DNA of 64,000 nt from Gemmatimonadaceae bacterium (GTDB taxonomy: Bacteria; Gemmatimonadota; Gemmatimonadetes; Gemmatimonadales; Gemmatimonadaceae). The position numbers and the translations under genes were made by a program. Below the pieces are notes generated by a model. That model worked only from the letters and a program-made list of their open reading frames with translations, did no database searches and was not told where the DNA came from. This document shows, piece by piece, positions 62,548 through 64,000 of this stretch (positions within the stretch are counted from its first letter, which is position 1; each line of letters opens with the position of its first letter). Location of the stretch: the NCBI GenBank assembly GCA_025934775.1, contig JAICWO010000007.1:62001-126000 (forward strand), in the 5' to 3' direction.

Positions 62548-64000
62548 CGTGCGCGCCCCCGCACGAACTCGACGAACGTGCCGACGGGAACACCGGTCGG
62601 ACCACGCGGCACCGTGCCGAGATCCGATTCCGTGTACGCCGTGCCAGCGATGTCGAGATGCACCCATGGATATCCTTCGGCGAACTCCTTGAGGAAGAGC
62701 GCGGCGGTGATGGTCCCCGCCGGCCGGCCGCCGGAGTTCTTGATGTCGGCGACGTCAGACTTGATGAGATCCTTGTAATCGTCCCACAGCGGCAGCGGCC
62801 ACCCCGGCTCGCCCGCGCGCTTGCCCGCGTCCAGCACGTCCTGCACCAACCGGTCGTCCGTCCCCATCACGCCGGTGGCGGTGTGCCCGAGCGCGATGAC
62901 GCACGCTCCGGTCAGCGTCGCCGCATCGATGACCGCCTCCGGCGAGAGGCGCTTGGCGAACGACAACACGTCCGCGAGCACGAGTCGTCCTTCGGCGTCG
63001 GTGTTGATGATCTCGATGAACTTGCCATTCGACGCCTGCACGACGTCGCCCGGTTTCATCGCTTCGCCCGATGGCATGTTCGTCGTCGAGCCAATGAGAC
63101 CCACGACGTTCACGGGAAGTTCCAGTCGGCCGATCGCTTCCATCGCGCCGAGCACGCCCGCCGCGCCGCACATGTCGAACTTCATCCACTCCATGCCCTG
63201 CGCCGGCTTGATCGAGATGCCGCCGGAATCGAAGCACAGTCCCTTGCCGACGAGCACCACGGGCTTCCCGTCCTTGGGGCCGCGACGGTACTCGAGCATG
63301 ATCAGCTTTGGGTCTTGCGTGGTGCCCTGCGCGACGGCGAGGAACGATCCCATCTTCTCGCGCTGCATCGCGGCGCGATCGAGCGTGGTGACGGACATCC
63401 CGAGCCGCTTCGCGATGTCGCGCGCGGTGTCGGCGAGATAGTCCGGCGTGCAGACGTTGCCGGGGAGCATGCCGAGGCGGCGCGCAAGCGAGTGGCCGGC
63501 GCCGATCGCCTGCGCGCCGCGAATGCCCGCGTCGCGCGCGCCGGCATCCGCGGCGAGAACGACCGCCGACTCGAGCGGGGCGCGCTGCTCGTCGGCCGGC
63601 GCGGCGCTTTTCATTTCTCTAAAGTCCCACGCGCCGGCCACGAGTCCGACGCCCGCCGCCTCCACCTCGTTGGCCGCGAGCGATCCGGCGAAGAACGCGA
63701 GCTGGCCGACGCCCAGCCGTCCGGCTTGACGCGCGGCGAGCGCCGCGGCGCGCCGCAGTCCGCCGGCGCGATCGGAGGCGTTGCCCGTGCCGACGAGCAG
63801 CAGCCGCTGAATGCCCCGCTCTCCGCCGGCGAGGAACAGCACCTCGTCGCGGCCCCCGCGGAAGTCACGGCGCGCGAGCGCGCGCGCGAGCGCGCCGTTC
63901 GCGGCCTGGTCGGCCGGCTGCAGCTCGCCGGACAGCGTCGGGGCGCTCGGGAGCGCGATGACGAGCAGCGGCGTCTCGAGCGTGCCCAGATCCGGGGCGG
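62544..64000 (-). CDS. pepA: Leucyl aminopeptidase (M17), 5' end outside the window
   Basis: The last 485 codons are present; the extreme N-terminus lies beyond the right edge. The N-terminal macro-like domain continues into the M17 catalytic domain: VLVGKGLCFDSGGISIKP and the family signature NTDAEGRLVLADVL supply the two-metal site. It trims N-terminal residues from peptides in the cytosol. Its stop overlaps the CTG of the TonB-plug gene. Confidence 0.95.
   Translation of the reverse strand, partial: APDLGTLETPLLVIALPSAPTLSGELQPADQAANGALARALARRDFRGGRDEVLFLAGGERGIQRLLLVGTGNASDRAGGLRRAAALAARQAGRLGVGQLAFFAGSLAANEVEAAGVGLVAGAWDFREMKSAAPADEQRAPLESAVVLAADAGARDAGIRGAQAIGAGHSLARRLGMLPGNVCTPDYLADTARDIAKRLGMSVTTLDRAAMQREKMGSFLAVAQGTTQDPKLIMLEYRRGPKDGKPVVLVGKGLCFDSGGISIKPAQGMEWMKFDMCGAAGVLGAMEAIGRLELPVNVVGLIGSTTNMPSGEAMKPGDVVQASNGKFIEIINTDAEGRLVLADVLSFAKRLSPEAVIDAATLTGACVIALGHTATGVMGTDDRLVQDVLDAGKRAGEPGWPLPLWDDYKDLIKSDVADIKNSGGRPAGTITAALFLKEFAEGYPWVHLDIAGTAYTESDLGTVPRGPTGVPVGTFVEFVRGRAR

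Overview
The window is GC-rich, gene-dense DNA from a Gram-negative (diderm) bacterium. Indicators of an outer membrane are a Kdo cytidylyltransferase fragment, a predicted outer-membrane barrel protein and a TonB-plug barrel protein. Menaquinone is made by the futalosine route (mqnA, mqnC, mqnE). There is a complete 14-gene complex I and a di-haem (type B) succinate dehydrogenase with one long SdhC. Together these suggest an aerobic or facultative menaquinone user; Gemmatimonadota is my best guess, from gene content only and not from any database comparison. About 72 protein genes are called. All but two (dcd and a dienelactone-hydrolase-like gene) are on the minus strand, so the map reads from right to left. 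No rRNA, tRNA, CRISPR array, prophage or insertion sequence was seen, and no stretch over 300 bases lacks a gene.

Layout in order of transcription. (1) 64.0-55.4 kb: pepA, TonB-plug protein, yicC, gmk, rpoZ, coaBC, family-4 uracil-DNA glycosylase, dnaB. (2) 54.5-38.2 kb: radA, ispD, tsaC, an arginine-phosphatase-like gene, aroE, comF, then gap-pgk-tpiA, secG, carA, hup, moaD-moaE-moaA, mdh and sdhC-sdhA-sdhB. (3) 37.1-22.4 kb: nuoA to nuoN in the classic order behind one promoter, ending in a GC-rich hairpin. (4) 22.4-13.0 kb: phosphohexomutase, UPF0182 membrane protein, carbamate kinase, sucC-sucD, a GT87-type membrane glycosyltransferase, an EIIA-CBS regulator and ndk. (5) 12.95-0 kb: yceD, rpmF, plsX, fabH, fabD, fabG, acpP, fabF, mqnE, mqnA, mqnC, ispF, xerD, pabA, a barrel protein and kdsB.

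The genes form one coherent core: glycolysis (gap, pgk, tpiA), TCA steps (sucCD, sdhCAB, mdh), electron transfer into menaquinone (nuo, sdh), and synthesis of the quinone, isoprenoid precursors and fatty acids. Most neighbours overlap by four or five bases (ATGA, GTGA, TAATG, TGATG), indicating translational coupling.

Three things stand out. First, five intergenic elements, at 2372, 8442, 39021, 41696 and 48577, share one design: tandem 7-base units followed by inverted copies of the same unit, squeezed between a stop and the next start. Second, the nuo promoter carries a near-match to the operator of the NADH-sensing repressor Rex. Third, three genes (ispF, coaBC, the TonB-plug gene) have no ATG, GTG or TTG that could produce the conserved or secreted N-terminus; the best candidates are AUC, AUC and CUG.
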